Position numbers and translations under genes: made by a program. From Chlorobiaceae bacterium (lineage in GTDB: Bacteria > Bacteroidota > Chlorobiia > Chlorobiales > Chlorobiaceae), in contig JAAXWQ010000001.1 in the NCBI GenBank assembly GCA_013335115.1, forward strand, positions 186,001 through 250,000: a stretch of 64,000 nucleotides of DNA, given 5' to 3'. The notes below the pieces were generated by a model that made no database searches, was not told where the DNA came from, and saw only the letters and a program-made list of their open reading frames with translations. Of the stretch, positions 36,070 through 45,515 are shown piece by piece (within the stretch, counting starts at the first letter, position 1; the number at the start of each line of letters is the position of its first letter).

Positions 36070-37515
36070 GTGGCTGACAAAATCACTTCGAGGGCGCAGG
36101 ACTATTCTCAATGGTATATCGACCTGGTCCGGTCGGCGAAACTGGCCGATTATTCGGACGTGCGCGGATGCATGGTCATCAGGCCGAACGGGTACGCCAT
36201 CTGGGAAAAGATGCAGGCGGCACTGGATGGCATGTTCAAGGCGACGGGGCATGTCAACGCCTACTTCCCGATGTTCATCCCCGAGAACTTCATCGCCAGG
36301 GAGGCCGAGCACATCGAGGGATTCGCGCCGGAGTGCGCCGTGGTCACGCATGGTGGCGGTGAGGAGCTGGCCGAGAAGCTGTACGTCCGCCCGACCTCTG
36401 AAACCATCATCTGGTCATCCTACAAGAAGTGGATCCAGTCGTACCGCGACCTGCCGATCCTGATCAACCAGTGGGCCAACGTCGTGCGCTGGGAGATGCG
36501 CACCCGCCTGTTCCTGAGGACGACGGAGTTCCTCTGGCAGGAGGGGCATACGGCCCATGCCACCCCGGAGGAGGCGCAGGAGGAGGTGATCCGCATGATC
36601 AACGTCTACAGGACCTTCGCCGAAGAATACATGGCCATGCCGGTCATCGTCGGGCGCAAGACCGACAGCGAAAAGTTCGCCGGTGCCGACGCGACCTGGT
36701 GCATCGAGGCCATGATGCAGGACGGCAAGGCGCTGCAGGCAGGCACCTCGCACAACCTCGGGCAGAACTTCGCCAAGGCCTTCGACTGCCAGTTCCAGAC
36801 CAAAGAGAGCGGCCTCGACTACGTCTGGGCGACCAGCTGGGGCGTCTCGACCAGGCTCATCGGAGCCCTGATCATGGCGCACTCCGACGACCGCGGCCTG
36901 GTGCTCCCCCCGAAACTCGCCACCCGCCAGGTGGTGATCATACCGATCCTCAAGGGCGACAAGGAGATGGTCCGCTCGCACGCGAGGTTCGTCGCCAAGG
37001 CGCTGAGCCACCACGGCATCCCGACCTTCGTGGACGACAGCGAGCAGAACTCCCCCGGCTGGAAGTTCGCCGAGTACGAGTTGCAGGGCATCCCGATCAG
37101 GATTGAACTCGGGCCCAGGGATATCGAGAACGGCAAGTGCATCGCCGCCCGCAGGGACACGCTGGAGAAAACCGAGCTGCTGCTCGACGATTCGCTGCCG
37201 AGTGTCGTCAGAGGGATCCTGGAAAGCATCCAGCAGAACCTCTTCGACCGGGCCCTGCGGTTCAGGACGGAAAACACCGTGCAGGCTACCGACTGGGAGG
37301 GGTTCAAGGCCGCCGTGGAGCAGGGGTTCGTGATCGCACACTGGGACGGCACGGCCGAGACCGAGGCGAAGATCAAGGAGGAGACGAAGGCCACCATCAG
37401 GGTGATCCCCACCGACGAAGACTACCGTGAACGCTACGCCATGGACGAACCCGGAACCTGCATCTGCTCAGGCAAACCCGCATCGCAGAAGGTCGTCTTC
37501 GCGAAAGCGTACTGA
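36070..37515 (+). CDS. proS: Prolyl-tRNA synthetase, short (archaeal/eukaryal-like) type
   Basis: Charges tRNA-Pro. The 481-residue product lacks the editing insertion found between motifs 2 and 3 in the standard long bacterial enzyme and has the extra C-terminal zinc-like domain ([18 protein letters not shown]), so it is the short type 3 form. Class II motif 2 is visible ([20 protein letters not shown]), as is the motif 3 region ([20 protein letters not shown]). Translation starts at GTG 36070. Without the insertion, mischarged Ala-tRNA-Pro would need a separate trans-editing protein. Confidence 0.96.
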   Translation: MADKITSRAQDYSQWYIDLVRSAKLADYSDVRGCMVIRPNGYAIWEKMQAALDGMFKATGHVNAYFPMFIPENFIAREAEHIEGFAPECAVVTHGGGEELAEKLYVRPTSETIIWSSYKKWIQSYRDLPILINQWANVVRWEMRTRLFLRTTEFLWQEGHTAHATPEEAQEEVIRMINVYRTFAEEYMAMPVIVGRKTDSEKFAGADATWCIEAMMQDGKALQAGTSHNLGQNFAKAFDCQFQTKESGLDYVWATSWGVSTRLIGALIMAHSDDRGLVLPPKLATRQVVIIPILKGDKEMVRSHARFVAKALSHHGIPTFVDDSEQNSPGWKFAEYELQGIPIRIELGPRDIENGKCIAARRDTLEKTELLLDDSLPSVVRGILESIQQNLFDRALRFRTENTVQATDWEGFKAAVEQGFVIAHWDGTAETEAKIKEETKATIRVIPTDEDYRERYAMDEPGTCICSGKPASQKVVFAKAY

Positions 37516-37519
37516 AGAC

Positions 37520-37612
37520 AATTGACAATGGATAATGGACAATGAAGAGGTGAGGAAAAATCCCGCGATCCAATCTCTTCCATTATCCATTATCCATTGT
37601 CCACTATCAATT
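37520..37612. repeat. Simple repeat with inverted arrangement
   Basis: Copies of an ATTGACAATGGATAATGG-type motif run one way at 37520-37548 and the complementary way at 37579-37612, so the RNA could fold into a long imperfect hairpin. It separates proS from the terminator. Confidence 0.65.
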
Positions 37613-37615
37613 AAA

Positions 37616-37656
37616 AAAGAGCTCCCCTGCGATACAACCTTGCAGGGGAGCTCTTT
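37616..37656 (-). terminator. Terminator of the peroxiredoxin gene
   Basis: Perfect 15-bp arms (37616-37630 and 37642-37656) with an 11-nt loop. On the minus strand the stem runs into T6, a textbook terminator 20 bp after the peroxiredoxin stop. It may also stop proS read-through from the other side. Confidence 0.88.
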
Positions 37657-37675
37657 CTGTTTCAACTATCAACGA

Positions 37676-38266
37676 TCAACCAGCGAAATACTCCTTCAGG
37701 CCTTCGTCGGTCGGCTTCATGCTCTTGTCGCCCTTATTCCAGTTGGCGGGGCACACCTCGCCGAACTCCTCGGTGAACTGCAGCGCGTCGACCAGCCTGA
37801 GCACCTCGTCGATGTTCCTGCCGAGGCCGAGGTCGTTGACCACCTGGTGCTTCACGACGCCCTCGCGGTCGATCAGGAACAGGCCCCTCAGCGCCACGCC
37901 GCTGTCCCCTTCGGTCAGCACATCATATTCTTTGGCGATGGTCTTGTTGATGTCGGAGATGAGCGGATAGGTCACCCCCTGGATACCGCCCTTGCTGCGA
38001 GGAGTGTTGAGCCAGGCGAAGTGTGAGAACTTGGAGTCTACCGAGCAGCCGAGCACGGCGACGTTCTTCTTGCTGAACTCGTCGAGCTTGTCCTGAAAGG
38101 CGTGGAGCTCGGTCGGGCACACGAAGGTGAAGTCGAGGGGATAGAAGAAGAGGACGACATACTTGCCCCGGTAATCGGAAAGCTTGCAATTGTCGACGAA
38201 GGTGGAACCGTTGACGACTGCCGGTGCGTCGAAATCAGGTGCCTTGCGGCCTACGAGAACGCCCAT
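37676..38266 (-). CDS. Typical 2-Cys peroxiredoxin
   Basis: Reduces hydrogen peroxide and organic peroxides using thiols. The 196-residue product has the peroxidatic Cys in [12 protein letters not shown] and the resolving Cys in [15 protein letters not shown], the pattern of AhpC/Prx1-type dimers. A strong AAGGAGAT ribosome-binding site stands before ATG 38266. A Fur/PerR-like 20-bp inverted repeat lies about 50 bp upstream. With katA, it gives this anaerobe two peroxide-removing enzymes within 23 kb. Confidence 0.95.
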   Translation of the reverse strand: MGVLVGRKAPDFDAPAVVNGSTFVDNCKLSDYRGKYVVLFFYPLDFTFVCPTELHAFQDKLDEFSKKNVAVLGCSVDSKFSHFAWLNTPRSKGGIQGVTYPLISDINKTIAKEYDVLTEGDSGVALRGLFLIDREGVVKHQVVNDLGLGRNIDEVLRLVDALQFTEEFGEVCPANWNKGDKSMKPTDEGLKEYFAG

Positions 38267-38313
38267 GTGATATCTCCTTGTCTTGATGTGTTGTTGATGG
38301 CTTTTAAATAGGA

Positions 38314-38333
38314 TTTATTTAGTCCAATATAAA
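38314..38333. promoter_or_regulatory. Possible Fur/PerR-family box upstream of the peroxiredoxin gene
   Basis: TTTATTTAGTCCAATATAAA matches its own reverse complement at 14 of 20 positions and is AT-rich at both ends, as Fur-family boxes are. It sits where the promoter of the minus-strand peroxiredoxin gene should be. A Fur-family regulator is encoded at 5566-6135. Confidence 0.35.
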
Positions 38334-38420
38334 CAACCCGAGGTATTCCGCCAACCCCCGGATTCATTTTTTCTTTTTTTCCGGTGCGCCCGCCCCGGTT
38401 CAAGAGCTGCCCGGGAATGC

Positions 38421-38479
38421 GGTTTCCTGCCCCGTTATGCTTATTTTGCAGCAGGAAAACATCTTGTGTTATAAGCATA
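38421..38479 (+). promoter_or_regulatory. Possible pseudoknot leader before the purine permease gene
   Basis: Two inverted repeats interleave: TTTCCTGC (38423-38430) with GCAGGAAA (38451-38458), and TATGCTTAT (38436-38444) with ATAAGCATA (38471-38479). The order A1-B1-A2-B2 is that of an H-type pseudoknot. A2 contains AGGA, the only Shine-Dalgarno-like sequence near the start of the permease gene, so pairing with A1 would hide it. This is how translational riboswitches such as preQ1 and SAM-II work. I recognise no known ligand core. Confidence 0.4.
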
Positions 38480-38487
38480 CTCCGCCA

Positions 38488-39789
38488 ATGCGAACCTTCT
38501 TCGAATTCGACCGGCACCAAACCGGCTACCGTCAGGAGATCGTTGCGGGAGTGACCACCTTCTTCACGCTCTCCTATATCATCATCGTCAACCCGGCCAT
38601 CCTCGAAGCTGCCGGCATGCCCCGGGGCGCCTCGATGACCGCCACGATCCTTACGGCGATCTTCGGCACGCTGCTCATGGCCGTCTATGCGAAGCGCCCG
38701 TTCGCGGTCGCGCCCTACATGGGGGAAAACGCCTTCATCGCCTACACGGTGGTCAAAACCCTCGGCTACTCCTGGCAGACCGCCCTCGGGGCAATCATGA
38801 TCAGCGGCCTGCTCTTCACCTTCATCACGCTCACCGGCCTGCGCAGCTGGATGGCCGAGGCGATCCCGCCGTCGCTCAAGCACAGCTTTTCGGTAGGAAT
38901 CGGCCTCTTCCTGGCCTTCCTCGGGCTGAACAGCATGGGGGTGATCGCCATGGGTGTACCGGACGCACCGGTCAAGCTGGCCGACATCACCATGCCCTCC
39001 GTCCTGTGCGCGATCTTCGGGCTCTGCCTGACAGCCATCCTGTTGGCACGACGGATCTCTGGCGCGCTCTTCGCCGGCATGGCGGTGACGACCCTGGTGA
39101 TGATCGGGTTCGGACTGGCTCCACTTCCCCGGAGCCTCTTCAGCCTGCCACCGTCGATCGAACCGCTCTTCCTGAAACTCGACGTTGCAGGTGCGCTCAC
39201 CTGGGGGTTCATCGGGGTGGTGACCAGCGTGCTGGTCATGGATTTCGTAGACACCATGGGCACCCTCATCGGCCTTTCCTCAAGGGCAGGCCTGCTTGAC
39301 GAAAACGGCAACCTGCCGGAAATCGGCAAGCCCATGCTCGTCGATGCGCTGGCGACCATCGTCGCCGCCCTGCTCGGTACCACGACCACCGGCGCCTTCA
39401 TCGAATCGGCGGCAGGCATAGAGCAGGGGGGCCGAAGCGGATTCACGGCCCTCGTCGTCGCGGCATTGTTCACCCTTGCGCTCTTCTTCTCGCCACTCCT
39501 CACCATCGTGCCGCCCCAGGCTTACGGGCCGGTGCTGGTCGTGGTCGGCATGTTCATGCTTGAATCGGCCGGCAAGCTCGATTTCGGCGACTACACCGAA
39601 CTGATGCCGGCATTCCTGACCATCACCCTGATGCTGTTCACCTTCAATATCGGCGTCGGCATTACCGCGGGGTTCATCAGCTGGGTGCTGTTCAAGGCGC
39701 TTTCGGGCCGGTTCCGCGAAATCAGCGGTGGCATGGCTGCACTGGCCGCGCTGTCGCTCTGCTTCTACCTCTCCTATCCATACCATTAA
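38488..39789 (+). CDS. NCS2-family purine (hypoxanthine/adenine/guanine) permease, AzgA-like
   Basis: A 433-residue inner-membrane transporter with about 13 helices. Family motifs are TFFTLSYIIIVNPAILEAAG at the N-terminus, MGENAFIAYTVV, DFVDTMGTLIGLS, and the signature GAFIESAAGIEQGGRSGFTA. This pattern is that of the AzgA-like (COG2252) group for purines, distinct from UraA/XanQ. The start is not certain: ATG 38488 has no Shine-Dalgarno, while an in-frame TTG at 38464 lies 8 bp after AGGA. The nitrilase-family gene starts 12 bp after its stop. Confidence 0.9.
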   Translation: MRTFFEFDRHQTGYRQEIVAGVTTFFTLSYIIIVNPAILEAAGMPRGASMTATILTAIFGTLLMAVYAKRPFAVAPYMGENAFIAYTVVKTLGYSWQTALGAIMISGLLFTFITLTGLRSWMAEAIPPSLKHSFSVGIGLFLAFLGLNSMGVIAMGVPDAPVKLADITMPSVLCAIFGLCLTAILLARRISGALFAGMAVTTLVMIGFGLAPLPRSLFSLPPSIEPLFLKLDVAGALTWGFIGVVTSVLVMDFVDTMGTLIGLSSRAGLLDENGNLPEIGKPMLVDALATIVAALLGTTTTGAFIESAAGIEQGGRSGFTALVVAALFTLALFFSPLLTIVPPQAYGPVLVVVGMFMLESAGKLDFGDYTELMPAFLTITLMLFTFNIGVGITAGFISWVLFKALSGRFREISGGMAALAALSLCFYLSYPYH

Positions 39790-39801
39790 GACCGGACAAC
39801 G

Positions 39802-40662
39802 ATGCTCAAGTCAACCCTACGCGTCGTGCAGAGCGACTGCACCCTGGCCAACTTCGACGAGAACCTCGCCCGTCACGTCGCGGCCATCGAACAGGCCATC
39901 AGGGACGGTGTGCAGGCCATCGCGTTCCCCGAGCTGTCGCTGACCGGGTACAACGTGCAGGATGCGGCGCAGGACATGGCCATGCACATCGACGACCCGA
40001 GGCTCGACCCCCTGCGTGAGCTGAGCCGGTATATCTGCATCGTGTGCGGAGGGATCGAGCTGAGTGACGACTACGGGGTGTACAACTCGGCATTCATGTT
40101 CGAGGACGGGATAGCAAAAAGCGTGCACCGGAAGGCCTACCTGCCGACCTACGGCATGTTCGAAGAGCTGCGGTACTTCTCGGCAGGGCAAAAGGTCGAA
40201 GCGGTCGATTCGAGGAGGCTCGGAAGGATCGGCGTGGCCATCTGCGAGGATTTCTGGCACGTCTCGGTGCCCTACCTGCTGGCTCACCAGGGTGCCAAAC
40301 TGTTGCTGGTGATGATGTCGAGTCCGCTGAGGCTCTCGCCCGGGAGCAGCACCCCGTCGATCGTGTCGCAGTGGCAGACCATCGCCGGCACCAACGCATT
40401 CCTCTTCAGCTGCTATGTGGCCTGCGTCAACCGGGTGGGGACAGAGGACAGCTTCACCTACTGGGGCAACTCGACGGTCACCGGGCCCAACGGGATGCTC
40501 GTTGCGGAGGCGCCGATGTTCACCGGGCACTCGATGGACGCGGTAATCGACTACTCGGAGGTGAAGCGGGCCCGCCTGCACTCATCCCACTTCCTTGACG
40601 AGGACCTGAAACTCTTCTCCTCGGAACTGGACAACATCATCGGCAGGAAGCGGAAAGGTTGA
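39802..40662 (+). CDS. Carbon-nitrogen hydrolase (nitrilase superfamily)
   Basis: A 286-residue amidase-fold enzyme. The catalytic triad is present: Glu in AIAFPELSLTGYN, Lys in VHRKAYLPTYGMF, Cys in VAICEDFWH. The sequence is close to the glutaminase domain of NAD synthetase and to stand-alone relatives, but no synthetase domain follows. Substrate unknown. It is paired with the purine permease upstream. Confidence 0.88.
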   Translation: MLKSTLRVVQSDCTLANFDENLARHVAAIEQAIRDGVQAIAFPELSLTGYNVQDAAQDMAMHIDDPRLDPLRELSRYICIVCGGIELSDDYGVYNSAFMFEDGIAKSVHRKAYLPTYGMFEELRYFSAGQKVEAVDSRRLGRIGVAICEDFWHVSVPYLLAHQGAKLLLVMMSSPLRLSPGSSTPSIVSQWQTIAGTNAFLFSCYVACVNRVGTEDSFTYWGNSTVTGPNGMLVAEAPMFTGHSMDAVIDYSEVKRARLHSSHFLDEDLKLFSSELDNIIGRKRKG

Positions 40663-40681
40663 CGCCTCCCCGGCGGCACGA

Positions 40682-41542
40682 TCATTCCATCCGGAAGCCC
40701 GGCGGGGTCACATTGACCCGTCCGAAGGCCTGCATCCCTCCGGCGGCAGCCTGCGCGGCAGCGCCATCCCTGAAAAGCGCATAAACGGCCGATCCACTGC
40801 CTGAAAGCGATACGAAGGCCGCACCCGCCCCTGCCAGCCCGTCGCGCACTTCACGCACGATCGGGTAGTGTTCGAACACCACCGGGGAGAAATCGTTCTC
40901 GAACACCCCCAGCACACCCGTATCGCCCTCATCGCACAGCTTTGCAACCAGTTCTTTCAGGTCCGGAACCGGGCGGTCGAACTTCGGGCGGAAGTTTTTG
41001 TAGGCCCACACGGTCGGCACTTGCACCTCGGGGAATACGGTCACGACGTGGTACGGCAGCGAGAGCGAAAGGTCCTCAAGCTCCTCGCCGATACCTGCCG
41101 CGTAAGCCAGTCCCTTCATTTCGAGGAAATAGGGTACATCGGCACCGAGCTTCACGGCAATCCGGTGCAGCTCGACCGAGGGGACGTCGACCTCCCAGAG
41201 CCTGTTGAGCACCCTCAGTGTCGCGGCGGCGTCGCTGCTTCCGCCACCCAGGCCGGCGCCGAACGGGACCTGCTTGACGAGGCCGATCCGCACCCCGGCC
41301 TTCACGCCGGCATAATCGCGCAGGGCTTTGGCCGCCCTTACGCAAAGGTTCGAATCATCCGACGGCAGGTCGAGGTTCGAACAGCTCATGGAGATGCCTT
41401 CATCGAGGGTGAAGTCGAGCGTATCGTGCCATTCGATCGGGGCGAACACCGTTTCGAGGGTGTGGTACCCATCCGGGCGGCGCCCGGTGATGAGCAGGCC
41501 GAGATTGATCTTCGCACATGCCTTGACCGAAACGTGAAGCAT
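40682..41542 (-). CDS. ispE: 4-diphosphocytidyl-2-C-methyl-D-erythritol kinase
   Basis: GHMP kinase of the non-mevalonate isoprenoid pathway, which supplies carotenoids, the chlorophyll tail and menaquinone side chains. The 286-residue product has the substrate-side motif VKACAKINLGLLITGRRPDGYH, the ATP-binding PFGAGLGGGSSDAAATL, and the C-terminal SLSGSGSAVYALF. The start at 41542 (MLHVSVKAC) is preferred over 41551. Confidence 0.95.
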   Translation of the reverse strand: MLHVSVKACAKINLGLLITGRRPDGYHTLETVFAPIEWHDTLDFTLDEGISMSCSNLDLPSDDSNLCVRAAKALRDYAGVKAGVRIGLVKQVPFGAGLGGGSSDAAATLRVLNRLWEVDVPSVELHRIAVKLGADVPYFLEMKGLAYAAGIGEELEDLSLSLPYHVVTVFPEVQVPTVWAYKNFRPKFDRPVPDLKELVAKLCDEGDTGVLGVFENDFSPVVFEHYPIVREVRDGLAGAGAAFVSLSGSGSAVYALFRDGAAAQAAAGGMQAFGRVNVTPPGFRME

Positions 41543-41653
41543 AGAAAGCAATTGATTTTATCGTAATTATTTTGCCATATTCATACATGGTCCCATCCAC
41601 GGGACGATGGCAATCCATGGACCTTTTCATCCAAATACCCGACCCGCAGACCC

Positions 41654-42385
41654 ATGCAAAAGGCACGCAACCTCCTCCTCCCGGCCATCCTCATTTCAGG
41701 CAGCCTCTCCTGCCCTGCCGGCAGCTACGGTGCAGAGGCGGCAAGGAGCTCCTTCGCATCTGAAATCGTGAAGGACGTGAGGGAAGATAAGGTTTATTTG
41801 CTGGAAAATATTCGCCACAAACTGACAAAACCTTCCGAGAAAGCCGTGGTCGACGCCCTGCTCACCGAAGACGGCCCGAAAGCCGCAGGCCTCTACCGGA
41901 AGCAGCTCTCGGAGTATCCGGACCCCCAGCTTGACGAGATCAGCCGTTCGAGGCTCGCCGCCTACGACCGGACGATGGCCGCGACGGCAAAACCGGTCAT
42001 GAACACCCCGAAACCGGGTTCCGCACCGCCGCCTGCCACAGCTGCCGCCAGGAAAGCTGATTCGGTCGCAAGGCAGCCAAAGGCGCCCATGGCCAAGCCA
42101 GCAGCGAATGCCGCTACCCAGCCGGCAACCGCCAAGGCGCCCGCGCCTACGACTCCGAAACCGCTCGCCGGCAGTGCCTTCACCCTGCAGTTCGGGAGCT
42201 TCGACAACGCCGCCAATGCCGGCCAGCTCGCATCACAGCTCTCTTCGAGCTCTCCGGCCAAGGTCGTCGAGGTCAATGGCATCTACAAGGTCAGGCTGAG
42301 AAAGGCCTTCGCATCAAGGGAGGAGGCCAGCGCCTTCAGGCGTTCGCTGCCTTACGAATCGTTCGTGGTGACCGACCAGCCATGA
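41654..42385 (+). CDS. Exported SPOR-domain protein
   Basis: A 243-residue protein with a signal sequence ([19 protein letters not shown]; the Cys could be lipidated but the lipobox is weak), a helical region (residues 33-110), an Ala/Pro/Lys-rich disordered linker (110-170), and a C-terminal SPOR domain ([21 protein letters not shown] onward) that binds denuded glycan strands at division sites or poles. Role: probably cell division or envelope maintenance. It is 34 bp upstream of the sigma54 activator gene. Confidence 0.82.
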   Translation: MQKARNLLLPAILISGSLSCPAGSYGAEAARSSFASEIVKDVREDKVYLLENIRHKLTKPSEKAVVDALLTEDGPKAAGLYRKQLSEYPDPQLDEISRSRLAAYDRTMAATAKPVMNTPKPGSAPPPATAAARKADSVARQPKAPMAKPAANAATQPATAKAPAPTTPKPLAGSAFTLQFGSFDNAANAGQLASQLSSSSPAKVVEVNGIYKVRLRKAFASREEASAFRRSLPYESFVVTDQP

Positions 42386-42419
42386 CGAGCTGCCCGCCAT
42401 ACGATCGACCCATGCCGAC

Positions 42420-43559
42420 ATGAACCGGAGCTTCGACATCCTCGGGCGTTCCCCGGGAATCCAGCGGCTCAGGGAGCTTGCCCAGAAGGTGGCATCGACC
42501 GACGTCACGGTGCTCATCACGGGCGAAACCGGGTCGGGCAAAGAGGTGCTGGCGAGGTTCATCCACGAGCATAGCCGCCGAGCGTCGAAAAGCTTCATCC
42601 CGGTCAACTGCGGCGCGATTCCTTCCGGCATCCTCGAATCGGAGCTGTTCGGCCATGAAAAAGGGGCCTTCACCGGCGCCATCCAGGCAAGGAAAGGCTA
42701 TTTCGAAAGCGCGGACAAGGGAACGATCTTCCTCGACGAGATCGGGGAGACGCCCCTCGAGACCCAGGTCAAGCTCCTCAGGGTCATCGAGACCGGCGAA
42801 TTCCAGCGGGTCGGCGCTTCGGAGACGATCGCCACCGACACCCGCATCGTCGCGGCGACCAACAGGAACCTTCACCAGGCCGTGGCCGAGGGCAATTTCC
42901 GCGAAGACCTCTACTACCGCATGCACAGCGTGGAACTCCAGATCCCGCCGCTGAGGGAGCGAGGGGGTGACATCCTGCTCCTTGCCGAACATTTCATCCA
43001 CGGCTTCGAACGCAAGCACGGCATCGCCTTCGAAGGCTTCAGCCCCGAGGCGACCGAACTGCTGCTCCGCTACCCGTGGCCCGGCAACGTCCGGGAGCTG
43101 CGGAACCTGGTCGAATCGCTGCTGATCCTCGAGCGTGGCAAGGAGGTCACCCCCGATATCCTCGAACGGCACCTCGTGCAACGAAGCCGCCACAAGAGCC
43201 TGGTCCACGACCCGGCAAAGGCGGAGAACAACGAACTGAGCCTCATCTACGGCAGCCTCATCCAGCTCAGGCAGGAGATGGCAGAGATCCGCCAGATGCT
43301 CCAGCAGCTGTTGCTCTCGAACAGGCTGCAGTCCCCGCCGCTCCTGCTGCCCGAACCGCAGGCCCCGCCAGCGGAAAGCACGCCGCCCCCGGCCGACATC
43401 GCCAAGGCCGCAGAGCCGACGCTCCCCCTCGAAGAGATCGAAAGGCGCAGCATCGCCGCAACGTTGCAAAAATTCGGGGGAAACAAACGCAAGACGGCCC
43501 AGGCCCTCGACATCAACGAGCGGACGCTCTACAGGAAGATCAAGGAGTTCGGGCTGTAA
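42420..43559 (+). CDS. Sigma54-dependent activator without a receiver domain
   Basis: A 379-residue AAA+ activator that begins directly with the ATPase domain (no sensor region). Walker A is GETGSGKE (35-42), the sigma54 loop GAFTGA (82-87), Walker [11 protein letters not shown] (101-110) and sensor [10 protein letters not shown]. Between the AAA+ domain and the Fis-type HTH is an unusual 85-residue insert with a coiled coil ([20 protein letters not shown]) and a Pro-rich run. The HTH ([23 protein letters not shown]) ends the protein. Like PspF, it may be controlled by a partner protein. No sigma54 promoter was seen next to it. Confidence 0.93.
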   Translation: MNRSFDILGRSPGIQRLRELAQKVASTDVTVLITGETGSGKEVLARFIHEHSRRASKSFIPVNCGAIPSGILESELFGHEKGAFTGAIQARKGYFESADKGTIFLDEIGETPLETQVKLLRVIETGEFQRVGASETIATDTRIVAATNRNLHQAVAEGNFREDLYYRMHSVELQIPPLRERGGDILLLAEHFIHGFERKHGIAFEGFSPEATELLLRYPWPGNVRELRNLVESLLILERGKEVTPDILERHLVQRSRHKSLVHDPAKAENNELSLIYGSLIQLRQEMAEIRQMLQQLLLSNRLQSPPLLLPEPQAPPAESTPPPADIAKAAEPTLPLEEIERRSIAATLQKFGGNKRKTAQALDINERTLYRKIKEFGL

Positions 43560-43568
43560 GGAGAAAGA

Positions 43569-43662
43569 AAAGGGACAACAGGGACATCAAGGATGATAAG
43601 GACAAAAAAGCAAATCTTGAACACTGATGTCCCTGATCTCCCTGTTGTCCTTATCGTCCTTT
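43569..43662. repeat. GGGAC-type inverted intergenic repeat
   Basis: AGGGACAACAGGGACATCA at 43570-43588 is answered in the opposite sense near 43625-43655 (TGATGTCCC and CCCTGTTGTCC). A related element stands at 48947-49022. Both are placed right after a gene end, and may act as terminators or mRNA stabilisers. The last bases overlap the end of lnt. Confidence 0.6.
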
Positions 43663-45276
43663 CCCGGACAGCCCTTTCCTCCCAACCAAACCAAGAAGCA
43701 TCAATGCCGCACCGATTCCGATACACGCTTTCGGGAAAAGGTCGGGGTGGGCGGTGTAGAAGGTGAGGCCGTCTTCGATGGGCACCTCCGCCACCAGCAC
43801 GGATCCCTCCCACCACGGAATCTCGGAGACGGTCCGACCGAAGCGATCATAGACCAGCGTCACGCCGGTATTGGCGCAGCGGGCCATCGCCCTCCGGTTC
43901 TCGATGCAGCGCAGCCTGCCGATGGCTGCATGCTGCCATGGTCCGTACGAAGTTCCGTACCACCCGTCGTTGGTCACCAGCGTGACCAGCTGCGCCCCCC
44001 GCGACACGAATTCCGAGACCAGGCCGGGAAAAATAGATTCATAGCAGATAATGTTGGCGATCCTGAACGACCCACCTTTGGCACCGCGCACCGTCATGAC
44101 CGTCGCTTCCTTCCCCTGCTGCCAGCTGGTGATCCCCGACATCGAGAAGCTCATGCGTTCCAGCCAGGGAAGGTACTCCGAGTAAGGGACCCGCTCGCCG
44201 AACGGCACAAGCCGCATCTTCCGGTAGACCTGCATCCCCCCATCTCCCGGGTGCAGGAGCATCGACGCGTTGTACGCCGCAAACGGCCGGCCGGCGGAAA
44301 CGGCAGGCCCGTCAGCCGCTGCGCTCATCGAAGCAAGCGCTCCTGGCCGGCGCCCTGCATCAGGGAATCCGGTCAGGAGCGGAACTCCCCACTGCTCCAC
44401 GGCACGCCTGACAGCGTTCATGTAGATACCGTTCTCCGGATCGCGAATGTAGAACGGAATAGCCGTTTCCGGCCACAACACCAGGTCGGCCCGATCGGCC
44501 ACCAGGCTCCTGCCGGTAAGGCGGAACAGCCTGTCCAAAGTCCCGTCGGGGCCAAGTCCGCCCCATTTTTCATGGGGATCGATGTCCGGCTGCACCATGG
44601 CCACCCTGACGGAGCGGGAAGCCTCATGGCGTGATGCCCCACCGAGAATGCTCCACGCGTAACCGAGCGGCGCCGACACCATGAGCACCATCGCCGCAAC
44701 GACGGCGGCCGCCGGTCCGATGCGAAGCCGTTCGCGAACGAGCATCAGCGCAAGGACGTTGAACGAAACCACCCAGAAGCTCACGCCCCAGACTCCGGCA
44801 ATGTCGGCATACTGGACCATCCAGAGCAGGTTTGCCTGTGAGTTCCCGAGGGTCAGCCACCCGAGCGAAAGATCCTGTTGCATATAAGCCCACTCCCAGG
44901 CGGTCCAGAGAAAAGGCAGCGAAACCATCGCGAGGTGTTCGCCGGCGCGGCGTCTGAAAAAGTAGAAAAGGATGAACGGCACGGTCGAGAAAAGCGACTG
45001 GGCGAAAATGGTCAGCAACCCACCGGCCAGGGTGGCAAGGCACACCCACCAGAGGGTGATGACGCAATAAACAAGGGTCGCCACCCATGTTTTCCTGAAA
45101 AAGGAGCCGAAGCATTCGTCGTGCTCCACGGCGAGCAGCAGGGGGAGCAGCGCGACCCAGGCCAGGGGCTCGAGGTGCACGGAAGGCCATGTCGGGAACG
45201 AAATACCGAGGAGGACGCCGCTCAACAGCGGCAGGAAGATGCTTTGAAAAGCAGCAGGAAAAGGGTTGCGGTTCAT
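43651..45276 (-). CDS. lnt: Apolipoprotein N-acyltransferase
   Basis: Adds the third acyl chain to lipoproteins in the inner membrane, after Lgt and LspA; LolCDE then sorts them. The 541-residue product has an N-terminal block of about seven helices and a periplasmic nitrilase-like domain. Its triad is Glu in LWPETAIPF, Lys in VYRKMRLVPFGE, Cys in NIICYESIFPG. A final helix anchors the C-terminus. ATG 45276 (MNRNPFPAAF) is the natural start; upstream in-frame sequence is not protein-like. Confidence 0.95.
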   Translation of the reverse strand: MNRNPFPAAFQSIFLPLLSGVLLGISFPTWPSVHLEPLAWVALLPLLLAVEHDECFGSFFRKTWVATLVYCVITLWWVCLATLAGGLLTIFAQSLFSTVPFILFYFFRRRAGEHLAMVSLPFLWTAWEWAYMQQDLSLGWLTLGNSQANLLWMVQYADIAGVWGVSFWVVSFNVLALMLVRERLRIGPAAAVVAAMVLMVSAPLGYAWSILGGASRHEASRSVRVAMVQPDIDPHEKWGGLGPDGTLDRLFRLTGRSLVADRADLVLWPETAIPFYIRDPENGIYMNAVRRAVEQWGVPLLTGFPDAGRRPGALASMSAAADGPAVSAGRPFAAYNASMLLHPGDGGMQVYRKMRLVPFGERVPYSEYLPWLERMSFSMSGITSWQQGKEATVMTVRGAKGGSFRIANIICYESIFPGLVSEFVSRGAQLVTLVTNDGWYGTSYGPWQHAAIGRLRCIENRRAMARCANTGVTLVYDRFGRTVSEIPWWEGSVLVAEVPIEDGLTFYTAHPDLFPKACIGIGAALMLLGLVGRKGLSGKGR

Positions 45277-45446
45277 GCGGGGGCAAGGTTCTGGCCGGGA
45301 GTAAACCGGCGTAAAAGGCGACTTTCCGCCCCTCCGGGCTCCATCCGGGAAAGGGTCGCACAACAAGCGGGAAGAGGTCCGGAAAGAGGCAAAATTTCTT
45401 TATTTATTAATATTTATTCTTTAAATTTGTTACAAGCTGTTATTTA

Positions 45447-45476
45447 ATCAGGAGGCACCCAAGCGTTTTTCCTGAT
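45447..45476 (+). promoter_or_regulatory. Inverted repeat in the fmoA upstream region
   Basis: ATCAGGA (45447-45453) and TCCTGAT (45470-45476) form a perfect 7-bp inverted repeat, 40 bp before the fmoA start and next to a strongly AT-rich stretch (45392-45446) that probably holds the promoter. It could be an operator or a leader hairpin; which one cannot be said. Confidence 0.4.
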
Positions 45477-45515
45477 AATACCATTTTAAACGCCACCAGA
45501 AAAAGGAGAATGATT

